A DNA stretch of 64,000 nucleotides from an uncultured Lachnospiraceae bacterium (GTDB taxonomy: Bacteria; Bacillota; Clostridia; Lachnospirales; Lachnospiraceae): the NCBI GenBank assembly GCA_947631665.1, contig CANRMF010000004.1:1-64000 (forward strand), written 5' to 3'. The notes beneath the pieces are model-generated. The model did not search any database. It was not told where the DNA came from and was given only the letters and a program-made list of their open reading frames with translations. The position numbers were made by a program, and so were the translations under genes. This document shows positions 35,696-45,145 of this stretch, one piece after another; the stretch's first letter is position 1, and every line of letters starts with the position of its first letter.

Positions 35696-36268
35696 TCAGT
35701 TAATTTCATCTAAGGTCATATGATAAGCCGGAAGAAAATGCTCGATAAAATAATCGAGTTCCTCCATATTCATATCCTTCACATACTGATACAGGGTTTT
35801 TTCTGCTTTGGAAAAATCTTCATTGCCCATCTTCCGTTCCTCAACACATTTGATATAAGCGGAAAGTTTGTCTGCCGCCTTGACATAACGCCACGCCGTA
35901 CCCTCGTCCTCCAGCAGGATCTTTTCATATTCCGGCCGCATCTCCTCCGGAAGTTCCCGAAGCAGTTGATTTGCCGCAGTATGCTCCACTTTTTTGTAAG
36001 CGTCGCGGATTTCCGGCGCATAGTACTTAATCGGCGTCGGCAGATCGCCCGTAATAATTTCGGTCGTATCGTGCATAATCCCAAGCATTGCAATATGTTC
36101 AGCGTTCAGATTTTTCCCGAAGTATGTATTTCCAATCACCGCCAGCGCATGGGCGATTACCGCCACGTCAAGGCTGTGCTCTGCAATATTCTCCGTAATC
36201 GTGTTTCTCATCAGTCCCCAGCGGTTAATATACCTCATGCGGGCAAGCATACCAAAAAAATTGTTCAT
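35696..36268 (-). CDS. yfbR: 5'-deoxynucleotidase of the YfbR HD family
   Basis: Removes phosphate from deoxyribonucleoside 5'-monophosphates. 190 residues, starting MNNFFGMLARMRYINRWGLM; GGGAGAA precedes the ATG. The HD metal set is visible: ENIAEHSLDVAVIAHAL, GIMHDTTEIITGDLPTPIKYY and KAADKLSAYIKCVEE. The MHD..E.ltGDlPTPiKY signature is typical of YfbR. It is the first gene of the operon with topB and glmS, with 14 nt before topB. Confidence 0.93.
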   Translation of the reverse strand: MNNFFGMLARMRYINRWGLMRNTITENIAEHSLDVAVIAHALAVIGNTYFGKNLNAEHIAMLGIMHDTTEIITGDLPTPIKYYAPEIRDAYKKVEHTAANQLLRELPEEMRPEYEKILLEDEGTAWRYVKAADKLSAYIKCVEERKMGNEDFSKAEKTLYQYVKDMNMEELDYFIEHFLPAYHMTLDEIN

Positions 36269-36321
36269 TCGTTTTCTCCCATAAATAACAATGTAAATTG
36301 AAAGTCCATCATAACTTTTTT

Positions 36322-36330
36322 ATTATATCA
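36322..36330 (-). promoter_or_regulatory. extended -10 promoter for yfbR-topB-glmS
   Basis: TGA-TATAAT on the minus strand (36330-36322) without a good -35. It is about 55 nt upstream of yfbR and just downstream of the thrC terminator. Confidence 0.55.
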
Positions 36331-36352
36331 AAGATATGGAAATCCGACCACA

Positions 36353-36382
36353 AAAAAAGAGTAGATTTTTCTACTCTTTTTT
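36353..36382 (-). terminator. terminator after thrC (symmetrical)
   Basis: AAAAAAGAGTAG-ATTTTT-CTACTCTTTTTT: 12-bp stem with an A tract on one side and a T tract on the other, 60 nt past the thrC stop. Confidence 0.88.
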
Positions 36383-36444
36383 GTACCTTTCAGATACGCC
36401 GGTTTTTCATTCCGCTTTCAAATGAAATCAATCCCGCCGCCCTG

Positions 36445-37935
36445 CTATATTGATAAAAATTTCTTTACGATTGCCTCCATCTCGTCAACCCTGACCAGAT
36501 TATTGTGACGGATTTCAGCATTTCTGATTTCCTCAATCGCATTCGGAACTTTGATATTCCCGATTTTGGAGAGCTCGTCAACCAATTCAAAATCGCTGAG
36601 CTTGTCATATTTCGGATCGATGGCATTCATGACGCTTCTCGTAAACTTAAACGGACTTGCCGTTGAAGCAATCACCGTTACTGTGTCGTCGCCTGTTTCA
36701 TCTGTATATTTTTTGTACGCGCAGGCTGCTACCGCCGTATGGGTATCCATGACATAACCTGTTTTTTCATAGGTTTCCCGGATCATCTGCGCAGTTTCTT
36801 CTTCCGTCGCATAATTTCCATAGAAGTCACTGAGGCGGTCTTTCATTTCGTCTGTAACCGCATACTTTCCGTCCGTTGCAAGACGCGTCATCAGTTCATG
36901 ATTTTTTTCTGCATTATCGCCGGCAATTCTGTAAATCAGTCGTTCCAGATTGCTGGAAATCAGAATGTCCATAGACGGCGACGTCGTGAGAATAAATTCC
37001 CTGTTTTTATCATATTCTCCCGTCTGAAAGAAATCGAACAATACTTTATTTTCATTGGAAGCACAAATCAGCTTATCCACCGGAAGTCCCATATTTTTTG
37101 CGTAATATGCAGCCAGAATATTTCCAAAGTTTCCGGTCGGCACAACCACATTCATCTTTTGATTTTGGGCAAGTTTTCCCTCTGCATATAATTTTGCATA
37201 GGCGTATACATAATAAGCCACCTGCGGTATCAGTCTGCCGATGTTGATGGAGTTGGCAGATGAAAACTGAAATCCTTTTTCTGCAAGTTCTTCCGCCAGT
37301 TTTTTATTTCCAAAAATTTTCTTTACGCCGCTCTGCGCCTGATCGAAATTGCCCTCGATGGCTACCACATAAGTGTTATCGCCTTTCTGCGTGACCATCT
37401 GTTTTTCCTGAATCGGACTTACGCCGCCATGCGGGTAAAAGACGATAATTCTCGTACCCTTCACGTCTGCAAATCCCGCCATCGCCGCTTTTCCGGTATC
37501 GCCGGAGGTCGCAGTCAGGATTACAATTTCATTTTTTACATTATTTTTCTTTGCCGACGTCGTCAGAAGGTGCGGCAGAATAGACAATGCCATATCCTTA
37601 AAGGCAATCGTCTTTCCATGAAATAATTCGAGATAATACGCGCCGTCCACTTCTGCAAGCGGAGCGATTTCCGGCGTGTCAAACTTTTCATCATACGCCT
37701 GAGCAATGCAGTTTTTTAATTCTTCCTCCGTAAAGTCCGTAAAGTATAACTTCATCACCTCATATGCCACCTGCTGATACGTCATTTTGGATAACGCTTC
37801 AACAGATACGTCAAGCTCAGGAATTTCTGTCGGAACAAACAGGCCGCCGTCGTCTGCCAATCCTTTTAAAATGGCTTCTGACGCCTTTAAATACCCGCCT
37901 TCGCTTCTTGTGCTCTTATAAAGTATTTCTTTCAT
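36445..37935 (-). CDS. thrC: threonine synthase
   Basis: PLP enzyme that converts O-phosphohomoserine to threonine. 496 residues, starting MKEILYKSTRSEGGYLKASEAIL behind GAGGAGAG. The PLP lysine is in FHGKTIAFKDMALSIL, and LTATSGDTGKAAMAGF binds the phosphate. ASPFKFTRSV near the C-terminus is typical of the long form. It follows leuD by 41 nt, so leuCD-thrC probably form one transcript. Confidence 0.96.
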   Translation of the reverse strand: MKEILYKSTRSEGGYLKASEAILKGLADDGGLFVPTEIPELDVSVEALSKMTYQQVAYEVMKLYFTDFTEEELKNCIAQAYDEKFDTPEIAPLAEVDGAYYLELFHGKTIAFKDMALSILPHLLTTSAKKNNVKNEIVILTATSGDTGKAAMAGFADVKGTRIIVFYPHGGVSPIQEKQMVTQKGDNTYVVAIEGNFDQAQSGVKKIFGNKKLAEELAEKGFQFSSANSINIGRLIPQVAYYVYAYAKLYAEGKLAQNQKMNVVVPTGNFGNILAAYYAKNMGLPVDKLICASNENKVLFDFFQTGEYDKNREFILTTSPSMDILISSNLERLIYRIAGDNAEKNHELMTRLATDGKYAVTDEMKDRLSDFYGNYATEEETAQMIRETYEKTGYVMDTHTAVAACAYKKYTDETGDDTVTVIASTASPFKFTRSVMNAIDPKYDKLSDFELVDELSKIGNIKVPNAIEEIRNAEIRHNNLVRVDEMEAIVKKFLSI

Positions 37936-37976
37936 AATGCTCTCCTCATCTCTTTTTATGCTATGCTTAAAACATT

Positions 37977-38465
37977 TTATTTTTTGTTGTTAATGTAGTT
38001 TATTAAACCGCCATTACTGATAATATTCTGCATAAATTCCGGAAATGCCTGCCCCTGAAATTCCGTTCCTTTTGTTTTATTGTAAATCTTACCGCTGTCA
38101 AAATCCACTTCGATCCGGTCGCCTTCTTCTATCCCTTTTGCGGCCTCCGGACATTCAATAATCGGCAGTCCGATATTGATTGCGTTCCGGTAAAAAATCC
38201 GCGCAAACGTTTCTGCAATAACGCAACTGACGCCGGCAGCCTTAATCGCAATCGGGGCGTGTTCCCTTGAAGAACCGCAGCCGAAGTTTTTATCTGCGAC
38301 AATGATATCGCCCTCCGATACCTTCCGGACAAATTCTTTATCAATATCTTCCATGCAGTGTTTTGCAAGTTCTGACGGATCCGGCACATTCAGATATCTG
38401 GCAGGGATAATCACGTCAGTATCCACATTGCTTCCAAACTTAAATACTCTACCTTCTGCTTTCAT
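37977..38465 (-). CDS. leuD: 3-isopropylmalate dehydratase small subunit
   Basis: Swivel subunit of isopropylmalate isomerase in leucine synthesis. 162 residues, the short bacterial/archaeal form, with [18 protein letters not shown] and the substrate loop [18 protein letters not shown]. It starts 9 nt after leuC ends. Confidence 0.96.
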   Translation of the reverse strand: MKAEGRVFKFGSNVDTDVIIPARYLNVPDPSELAKHCMEDIDKEFVRKVSEGDIIVADKNFGCGSSREHAPIAIKAAGVSCVIAETFARIFYRNAINIGLPIIECPEAAKGIEEGDRIEVDFDSGKIYNKTKGTEFQGQAFPEFMQNIISNGGLINYINNKK

Positions 38466-38474
38466 TTCTGCCTC

Positions 38475-39740
38475 CTATAATCCTAATTCTTCCGGCCCTG
38501 AGATCTTTCCGGTAACAGCGCTTGCCGCCGCAACTGCGGGACTTGCCAGATAAACCTCAGACTCAGGATCTCCCATACGGCCGACAAAGTTTCTGTTTGT
38601 GGTGGCAATGGCTCTCTCCCCTTTTGCGAGAATGCCCATATGCCCGCCGAGACATGGCCCGCAGGTCGGCGTACTGACTGCGCAGCCCGCCTTTACAAAG
38701 GTCGTCATAATGCCTTCCTCAATACATTTTAAGTAAATATCCTGCGTTGCCGGAAATACAATACAGCGCACGCCCTTATGTACTTCCCTGCCCTTCAGGA
38801 TTTCCGCCGCAATCCGCATGTCCTCAAGACGTCCGTTCGTGCAGGAGCCAATCACTACCTGATCAATTTTTACTTCTCCGACTTCATCAATCGTCTTTGT
38901 GTTTTCCGGCAGATGCGGAAATGCCACCGTCGGTTTTAACGTGCTTAAATCAATCGTGTATTCCTCATCATATTCGGCGTCCCCGTCCGCCTCGTAAACG
39001 GTAAATTCTTTTACGGAATGTTCTTTCATGTATTCTCTGGTCAAATCGTCTACCATGAAAATTCCATTTTTTCCGCCCGCTTCAATCGCCATGTTGGTCA
39101 TCGCAAACCGGTCGTCCATAGAAAGATAACGGATTCCGTCTCCGACAAATTCCATAGAGCGGTACAGCGCTCCGTCAACGCCAATCATACCGATAATGTG
39201 GAGAATAACGTCCTTGCCGCTAACCCACTTTGCCGGTTTCCCCGTCAGGTTGAACTTTATCGCGGACGGCACCTTAAACCACGCTTTTCCTGTCGCCATG
39301 CCCGCAGCCATATCCGTACTGCCCACGCCGGTGGAAAATGCTCCCAGCGCGCCATAAGTACAGGTATGGGAGTCTGCGCCGATGACAACGTCTCCCGCTA
39401 CTACAAGTCCTTTTTCCGGAAGCAGGGCATGTTCGATGCCAACCCTTCCTGTCTCAAAATAATTTGTAATATCATTTTCTTCTGCAAAATCTTTGACACA
39501 CTTGTAAAGTTCTGCGGATTTAATATCTTTATTCGGGGTAAAATGATCCGGAACCAATGCAATCTTATCCTTACAGAATACGCAGTCCACATTCATTTTT
39601 TTCATTTCACCAATCGCTACCGGCGCAGTGACGTCGTTTCCTAACACCAAATCAAGATCAGCCTCGATAAGCTGTCCCGCCTTGACTTCGGAAAGGCCTG
39701 CATGGGCAGCAAGAATTTTCTGTGTCATTGTCATTCCCAT
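38475..39740 (-). CDS. leuC: 3-isopropylmalate dehydratase large subunit
   Basis: [4Fe-4S] subunit of isopropylmalate isomerase, 421 residues. The cluster cysteines are in VIGSCTNGR and in [35 protein letters not shown] is the aconitase-family signature. [15 protein letters not shown] starts 8 nt after AGGAGG. It heads leuCD-thrC behind a strong promoter. leuA and leuB are not in this window. The related homoaconitase role is unlikely in this organism. Confidence 0.96.
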   Translation of the reverse strand: MGMTMTQKILAAHAGLSEVKAGQLIEADLDLVLGNDVTAPVAIGEMKKMNVDCVFCKDKIALVPDHFTPNKDIKSAELYKCVKDFAEENDITNYFETGRVGIEHALLPEKGLVVAGDVVIGADSHTCTYGALGAFSTGVGSTDMAAGMATGKAWFKVPSAIKFNLTGKPAKWVSGKDVILHIIGMIGVDGALYRSMEFVGDGIRYLSMDDRFAMTNMAIEAGGKNGIFMVDDLTREYMKEHSVKEFTVYEADGDAEYDEEYTIDLSTLKPTVAFPHLPENTKTIDEVGEVKIDQVVIGSCTNGRLEDMRIAAEILKGREVHKGVRCIVFPATQDIYLKCIEEGIMTTFVKAGCAVSTPTCGPCLGGHMGILAKGERAIATTNRNFVGRMGDPESEVYLASPAVAAASAVTGKISGPEELGL

Positions 39741-39798
39741 GATGATTTCCTCCTAATCCTTGTCTTTCCATCAGAATTTTCTGAATAATATCCATATT

Positions 39799-39827
39799 AT
39801 TTTAAAGCAAAACCCGATAATCGTCAA
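39799..39827 (-). promoter_or_regulatory. sigma-A promoter for leuCD-thrC
   Basis: TTGACG (39827-39822), 17-nt spacer, TAAAAT (39804-39799). No T-box was seen between it and leuC. Confidence 0.8.
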
Positions 39828-39895
39828 TGGTCAATGCTTTTTCCTTCGCTTTTCAACATAATGCCTTTTTCCCATGCTTTGAAAGGAAGTATAAA

Positions 39896-39927
39896 AAAGA
39901 TACCCCTTCTCTCAAAAGGGTATCTTT
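39896..39927 (-). terminator. terminator of the sigma/anti-sigma operon
   Basis: Minus-strand AAAGATACCC arm pairs with GGGTATCTTT across a purine-rich loop and ends in TTTTTT. A second small hairpin (TACGGTA...TACCGTA) lies between it and the stop codon. Confidence 0.8.
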
Positions 39928-39991
39928 CACATACGGTAACGCTATACCGTAAAAATATTTGAGACTTTTATCTCCGTATTCCTGCGGTTGT

Positions 39992-41011
39992 TCAAAAATT
40001 GCTGCGGTTTACAGGATTTTGCGGCGCCGTTTCCGGAATAGTCGTTTCGGGACTATCCGTAATCAATTCTGACTCCTCCACCGTCTCTCCGAAATCTTCT
40101 GAGACTGTTTCCCCTGTGTTTTCCTCCGTTGTTTCATCAAGCATACCGCTTTCCATTTCCATTGTGGTTTCTTCACCTTCCAAATCCTCAGTGAAAATCT
40201 CTCCTTCTTCATAATCGTCGGAGTCTAAGGTGCCGCTGTCTTCCGCTTCCTGCACCAGAGAGGAAATTTCTTCTTTACACAGATTTTCCACCTTGCTTTT
40301 TTTCTTCTCTGCCAGTTTGATGCAAAGAGCGGCTTTTCCTACAGAAATTTTGTTCTTCTCAGCTACTTTCTGCACTTTCTTTGTGATAACGCATTTCTGG
40401 TACAAAGTCTTGCAGGATACCTTCTGCTCTTTCTTGATTTTATCCGTAACCTTTTTGACTTCTTTTGTTTTCCCCTGAATGTTTTTTTCATTTTTTGAAG
40501 CGACAGACACAAGCATTGCATGGTTTGACTTCTTAAAATACTTTTGCTTCAACTGATGTATAATCTGCGTAAGCGCTTTGTCGTAAGACGTATTTTCTGA
40601 AATTTTCCTGTTTACGGAAGCGACAATTTTCTTTGCGTCCTTATTGATATTTTTAATCCGGACTACATTCCCGTCTTCATTGACGTCAATACAGATACTT
40701 GGATTTACGTCAATAAAAATGGAATATGCGACCTGTTGCTTCATTTTATGAGCAGAACCGCCGCCAAAATTGTTTGAGATCTGAAGGAATGAAACAATCA
40801 GCACTACAACAGCGAGAACTGCCGCAACTGCAGACGCCCATACATACGGGTGGAATTTCATTTTTTCCTTAAAAAGAGGGCCCTGCTCCCCGTATAATTC
40901 TTCTTCACTTTTGATCGGAACTCTTGGCTCTGCGAGAATTTTCTGCAAAATATCAGGAGCCACTTCTGACAGTTCTTGATCTAATTTCTGTTTCATATCT
41001 TTTTCCTGCAT
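39992..41011 (-). CDS. RsgI-like anti-sigma factor
   Basis: 339 residues; the ATG at 41011 lies 5 nt after AGGAGG (the one at 41014 is too close). A cytoplasmic N-terminus of about 55 residues precedes one transmembrane helix (about 57-77). The outside then starts with VAYSIFIDVNPSICIDVNEDGNVVRI, which matches the RsgI middle domain, where cleavage occurs between Asn and Pro (here N104-P105 in track numbering). A Lys-rich helical part and a long acidic Glu/Thr-rich tail follow, with no carbohydrate-binding domain. It is cotranscribed with the sigma factor upstream, its likely partner. The N-terminus does not clearly match the RsgI anti-sigma domain. Confidence 0.8.
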   Translation of the reverse strand: MQEKDMKQKLDQELSEVAPDILQKILAEPRVPIKSEEELYGEQGPLFKEKMKFHPYVWASAVAAVLAVVVLIVSFLQISNNFGGGSAHKMKQQVAYSIFIDVNPSICIDVNEDGNVVRIKNINKDAKKIVASVNRKISENTSYDKALTQIIHQLKQKYFKKSNHAMLVSVASKNEKNIQGKTKEVKKVTDKIKKEQKVSCKTLYQKCVITKKVQKVAEKNKISVGKAALCIKLAEKKKSKVENLCKEEISSLVQEAEDSGTLDSDDYEEGEIFTEDLEGEETTMEMESGMLDETTEENTGETVSEDFGETVEESELITDSPETTIPETAPQNPVNRSNF

Positions 41012-41021
41012 CATGACCTCC

Positions 41022-41573
41022 TTATTCCTCTAAATGCTTTTTCATTTTCTTCAGGCTTCGATTGTATTTTGTAATGACGGTATTCTGCGAAAGACCGGTC
41101 AGTTCGGCGATTTCCCGATGTTTTAGTCCGTCTACCATATGTAAGATAAAAATAGTGCGCTCCTGCCGGCTCAGGACGGATAATGCCGTCTTCAGAATAA
41201 CCTTATTTTCTATGCTGTCGGCGACTTCCTCCTTTGGCGTCCCCGCCACATAATTTTCCATCTCCGCCAAATCAACGGTTTTTGTCCTATTATTTTTTCG
41301 GACAAAATCAAGAAACTGATTTTTTGCTATCGCGCAGATCCATGTCATCGGCGTCCCCTGCTTTTGATAGAGATGCGCTCCGTTCCTGATTTTGATATAA
41401 GTATTCTGCAACAAATCTTCTGCGTCTTCCTTATTCTTTGTCAATGAAAGTAAAAATCCATATATTTTTTGATATGTGGCGTAGTACAGCTCGGTAAAAG
41501 CATCATCGTCGCCCTGCGCAATCCGCTCAAATATTTCTTCATTGATTTCCTGATTTTCCGGGTTTGTTTTCAT
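41022..41573 (-). CDS. ECF-type sigma-70 family sigma factor
   Basis: 183 residues from the ATG at 41573 (MKTNPENQEINEE), with AGGAA 8 nt upstream. Region 2 lies at about 15-85 (FTELYYATYQKIYGFLLSLTKNKEDAEDLLQNTYIKI) and region 4 at about 120-180 (LSVLSRQERTIFILHMVDGLKHREIAELTGLSQNTVITKYNRSLKKMKKHL). No region 1 or 3, so it is ECF size. The gene downstream encodes an RsgI-like membrane protein, probably its inhibitor. RsgI proteins are better known with SigI-type factors, so the pairing is unusual. Its own promoter was not clear. Confidence 0.9.
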   Translation of the reverse strand: MKTNPENQEINEEIFERIAQGDDDAFTELYYATYQKIYGFLLSLTKNKEDAEDLLQNTYIKIRNGAHLYQKQGTPMTWICAIAKNQFLDFVRKNNRTKTVDLAEMENYVAGTPKEEVADSIENKVILKTALSVLSRQERTIFILHMVDGLKHREIAELTGLSQNTVITKYNRSLKKMKKHLEE

Positions 41574-41776
41574 ATCCATTTCCTATCTTCAATGTTTTCT
41601 TCTGTAATACTATATTAAATAGCCCAAAAAATCAAATAGATTTTTCATACTCCACCCTCAGGAAATCCCATATTCTGTTTTTCTGTCTACTCAACCTGTA
41701 TGCTAAAATGATTTTTTCATTTCAACAATATAAACGTTTTGTTTCTTTAAAATATTTCACGAATTTAAAAAATTTT

Positions 41777-41824
41777 AAAAAAAGAGGTTTTAAGAAAAAA
41801 ATTTTTCCCAAAACCTCTTTTTTT
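41777..41824 (-). terminator. terminator after aspS (symmetrical)
   Basis: AAAAAAAGAGGTTTT pairs with AAAACCTCTTTTTTT (15 bp) around an 18-nt AT-rich loop, 20 nt past the aspS stop. Confidence 0.85.
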
Positions 41825-41844
41825 CTGCCGTTATTTTTAACGAA

Positions 41845-43638
41845 TCAGTCCGTCTGTTCGTCCACCTGCGCAATTTCAAGATGCAGTTCTTCCAACTGTT
41901 TTGCGTCCACTGCGGCAGGTGCTTCCGTCATCAGACACGACGCGTCTTTTACTTTCGGAAATGCGATAACCTCCCGGATATTATCCTCGCCGGTCATGTG
42001 CATAATCAGACGATCCAATCCATATGCAAGACCTGCGTGCGGCGGTACGCCATAGCGGAAGGCATCTAACAGAAAACCGAACTGCGCATACGCTTCCTCT
42101 GCGGAAAATCCCAGCGCCCGAAACATTTTCTCCTGAACATCTGCCTGATGGATTCTCACGCTTCCGCCGCCGATTTCCGAACCGTTCAGCACAATATCGT
42201 ACGCCTTTGCGCGCACCTTTCCCAAATCTGTTTCAAGATATTCAAGGTCTTCTTCCATCGGCATCGTAAACGGGTGATGCATTGCAAGAAAACGTCCCTG
42301 CTCGTCAGACCATTCAAACTGTGGGAATTCCACCACCCACAGAAAATTCCATTTGTTTTGATCAATCAATTCCAACTGCTGCGCGAGTTCAAGCCTCAGG
42401 GCTCCCAGCACATTCCACACAATTTTATCGCGGTCTGCCGCAAAGAGCAGTAAATCCCCCGCCTCGCCTGAAAGCGCAGACACCAGACTGTTTAATTCCT
42501 CCTGCGTCATAAACTTTGCAAAAGAAGATTTGAACGTACCGTCTTCATTGATACACAGATACGCCAGTCCTTTTGCACCGTTTCCCTTTGCAGATTCGAC
42601 CAGTTTATCAATCTTCTTTCTCGGCATGGCACCCTGTCCTTTGACATTGATTGCGCGGACAGAACCTCCATTTTGAACGGCGCCGGAAAAGACGCCGAAG
42701 CCGCAGTCTTTCACAAGCTCTGTCACATCAACCAGTTCCATGCCAAATCGCGTGTCCGGCTTGTCGGAACCATAACGGTTCATTGCTTCCTGCCATGTCA
42801 TGCGCGGGAACGGAATCGGGATATCAATTCCAAGAATTTCCCGAAACAACGCCTGAAGCATTCTCTCATTGATATCAATGACATCGTCGATGTCAACAAA
42901 AGATAATTCCATATCGACCTGCGTAAATTCCGGCTGGCGGTCAGCCCGTAAATCCTCGTCGCGGTAACATCTGGCAATCTGCATATAGCGGTCATAACCG
43001 GAGCACATCAAAAGCTGTTTGAAAAGCTGAGGCGACTGAGGCAGCGCGTAAAAACTTCCCTGATGAATCCGGCTCGGCACCAGATAATCCCGCGCGCCCT
43101 CCGGCGTACTCTTACAGAGCGTCGGCGTCTCGATTTCCAAAAAGCCTTCGCGCGACATAAAATTTCTGATAAATGTCGTCACGTCGCTGCGCATTTTCAA
43201 ATTCTTTTGCAGATGCGGCTTTCTAAGGTCAAGATAACGGTACTTTAATCTTAACTCCTCTCTTGTATTGGCGTCTTCTTCAATCGGAAACGGCGGTGTC
43301 TCGGATTCAGACAAAATACGCAGGGTATCTACGGTAACTTCAATTTCCCCCGTTGCCATCGTCTCATTGACAGCGCCTTCTCTTTTTCTGACATGCCCCT
43401 GCGCGGCGATAACATACTCGCTTCTGAGGAGTTTTGCCTTTCCAAAAACCTCTCCGTCGTTTTCGTCAAAGACGAGCTGCAGCAAACCGGAACGGTCTCT
43501 TAAATCAATAAAAATCAGACTTCCCAGATTTCTTCTTTTCTGCACCCAGCCCATCACAGTGACATTTTCTCCGATATTTTCTGCGGATACTTCTGTACAG
43601 CGATGGCTTCTGTGAAGTCCCTGCATGGATTCTGCCAT
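41845..43638 (-). CDS. aspS: aspartyl-tRNA synthetase
   Basis: Class IIb enzyme, 597 residues, bacterial type with the GAD insertion. The N-terminal OB fold is seen in VMGWVQKRRNLGSLIFIDLRDRSG. Motif 2 is RCYRDEDLRADRQPEFTQVDMELSF and motif 3 lies in GLAYGLDRLIMHMTG. AGGAGG precedes MAESMQGLHRSHRC by 8 nt. It starts 20 nt after hisS, in the common hisS-aspS pair. Whether it is discriminating (Asp only) or also charges tRNA-Asn cannot be read from this window. Confidence 0.97.
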   Translation of the reverse strand: MAESMQGLHRSHRCTEVSAENIGENVTVMGWVQKRRNLGSLIFIDLRDRSGLLQLVFDENDGEVFGKAKLLRSEYVIAAQGHVRKREGAVNETMATGEIEVTVDTLRILSESETPPFPIEEDANTREELRLKYRYLDLRKPHLQKNLKMRSDVTTFIRNFMSREGFLEIETPTLCKSTPEGARDYLVPSRIHQGSFYALPQSPQLFKQLLMCSGYDRYMQIARCYRDEDLRADRQPEFTQVDMELSFVDIDDVIDINERMLQALFREILGIDIPIPFPRMTWQEAMNRYGSDKPDTRFGMELVDVTELVKDCGFGVFSGAVQNGGSVRAINVKGQGAMPRKKIDKLVESAKGNGAKGLAYLCINEDGTFKSSFAKFMTQEELNSLVSALSGEAGDLLLFAADRDKIVWNVLGALRLELAQQLELIDQNKWNFLWVVEFPQFEWSDEQGRFLAMHHPFTMPMEEDLEYLETDLGKVRAKAYDIVLNGSEIGGGSVRIHQADVQEKMFRALGFSAEEAYAQFGFLLDAFRYGVPPHAGLAYGLDRLIMHMTGEDNIREVIAFPKVKDASCLMTEAPAAVDAKQLEELHLEIAQVDEQTD

Positions 43639-43658
43639 ATTTATTTCCTCCTGTATTT

Positions 43659-44924
43659 CTATCCCTGCTTTAACGGATTTTTATAAAATTCCCTGAAATT
43701 TTCATATCCCTGTAAAGCAAGCTGTTCTTTCTGAAATTTTTTGTTTTTATTCATGCGTGTGACGAGTACCTGCGTTCCCGTCTGCCGCTCCTGCTGCGCC
43801 TGTGCGATTACGTCGCAGAGCGCCTGTCCCTTCACGCCCTTTTCAATCAGATACGCAACCTTTTCATACTCCTCCGGAACCTGAAATCCCTGCTCTAAAA
43901 GCAGCAGGACAATCCGTTCAAACCCGATTGAAAAACCACATGCCGGCACATCATGTCCGGTAAATTTGCCGACCATTCGGTCGTATCGTCCGCCGCCTCC
44001 GCAGCTTCCGCCAAATTCCGGTATTGCAATCTCAAAAATCGTTCCCGTATAATACGACATTCCCCTTACGAGCGTCGGATCAAAAACAATCTCAAAATCA
44101 GACGACTTTGTCGCCCGCACGCTGTCAATAATTTCATCAAGCCACTGTCTTACGTCGTCTTCCATAAATCCGCCGAGCGTTTCGGCAAGATACGCAATCG
44201 GCGCCTTTTGGTTTTCCAAGTCGGCAAAAAGCTGCATATATTTTTCTACGCTCTCTGCGGCAAAACCGGACGCAAGCAGTTCCTCCCTGACACCCTCAGC
44301 ACCAATCTTGTCCATCTTATCCAAAATGATAAATACGGTGTCAAAAGCTTCCTCAGGAAACCCGCTGTAAGCCGCCATCGCCTTTAAAATCCGTCTGTCA
44401 TTGATACGGATCTGAAAATTTTTAAATCCAAGTTTTCCAAGCGTTGTGGTGGTCGCAAGAATCAGTTCAATCTCTGCCAGATTTCCGGTGTCGCCCAAAA
44501 TATCAATATCGCACTGCATAAACTGGCGGTATCTGCCACGCTGCGGTCTGTCTGCCCGCCAGACGTTTCCCATCTGAAGCGCCTTAAACGGATTCGGCAG
44601 TTCATTGGCATTTTTTGAATAATACCGCACGAGCGGAACAGTCAAATCATACCGAAGCCCGTTGTCCACGACGTCAACTTCCGTCTGTGCCGTTTCGAGA
44701 TTGAGCTTTTCTCCTCTCTTTAAAATCTTAAAAATCAGTTTCTCATTTTCTCCGCCCTGTTTGTTCGTCAGATTGGAAATATGTTCTACACAGGGCGTTT
44801 CAATCTGGGTAAACCCAAACGCTTTGTAGGTTTCTTTTATAACATTTTGTACATAATTTCTGATTTTCATTTCCTCCGGAAGAATGTCTTTCATTCCTGT
44901 CACCGGTTTTTTACTTAACGCCAT
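43659..44924 (-). CDS. hisS: histidyl-tRNA synthetase
   Basis: Class II enzyme, 421 residues from MALSKKPVTGMKDILPEE; GGAGGAAACG fixes the start at 44924, not 44948. Motif 2 lies around MGNVWRADRPQRGRYRQFMQCDID. The HisA motif reads LVRGMSYYTGTIFEI (usual RGLDYYTG; here Met-Ser in place of Leu-Asp). GGGGRYDRMVG and the C-terminal anticodon domain follow. Phe/Met substitutions of this kind also occur in diverged HisRS, and HisZ is excluded by the complete C-terminal domain. Paired with aspS. Confidence 0.95.
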   Translation of the reverse strand: MALSKKPVTGMKDILPEEMKIRNYVQNVIKETYKAFGFTQIETPCVEHISNLTNKQGGENEKLIFKILKRGEKLNLETAQTEVDVVDNGLRYDLTVPLVRYYSKNANELPNPFKALQMGNVWRADRPQRGRYRQFMQCDIDILGDTGNLAEIELILATTTTLGKLGFKNFQIRINDRRILKAMAAYSGFPEEAFDTVFIILDKMDKIGAEGVREELLASGFAAESVEKYMQLFADLENQKAPIAYLAETLGGFMEDDVRQWLDEIIDSVRATKSSDFEIVFDPTLVRGMSYYTGTIFEIAIPEFGGSCGGGGRYDRMVGKFTGHDVPACGFSIGFERIVLLLLEQGFQVPEEYEKVAYLIEKGVKGQALCDVIAQAQQERQTGTQVLVTRMNKNKKFQKEQLALQGYENFREFYKNPLKQG

Positions 44925-45001
44925 CGTTTCCTCCTTCATCTGAGACAAATCGTTTCTCTCAAATCAGTTTTTCTAAAACCCTTTCTTTCCCACAAATCTA
45001 A

Positions 45002-45030
45002 ATTTTACTATTTTTTTTACGGTTTCACAA
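45002..45030 (-). promoter_or_regulatory. promoter for hisS-aspS
   Basis: TTGTGA (45030-45025), 17-nt spacer, TAAAAT (45007-45002), just downstream of the 28-bp repeats. Confidence 0.6.
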
Positions 45031-45113
45031 CCTCAATTACAAATTTTATGTGCCGACACCTCGATTACGAATTTTATCTGCTGACATCTCGATTACAAAT
45101 CTTGTCTGCCAAC
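45030..45113. repeat. 28-bp tandem repeat (three units) upstream of hisS
   Basis: Units at 45030-45057, 45058-45085 and 45086-45113 share CTC(A/G)ATTAC(A/G)AAT and end in TG(C/T)C(G/A)AC-like sequence. Read on the minus strand, neighbouring units place TTGTAA or TCGTAA 16 nt before TAAAAT, so the array repeats a promoter-like pair. Confidence 0.85.
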
Positions 45114-45145
45114 ATCACTTTTCTGTTTTCCGACGTTGCCGCCGC

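Noticed and set aside
41610-41648. 12-residue leader peptide (MKNLFDFLGYLI) upstream of the sigma factor
   Set aside because: A GAGGG sits at fair spacing, but there is no attenuator structure and no matching codon run, so a regulatory peptide cannot be supported.
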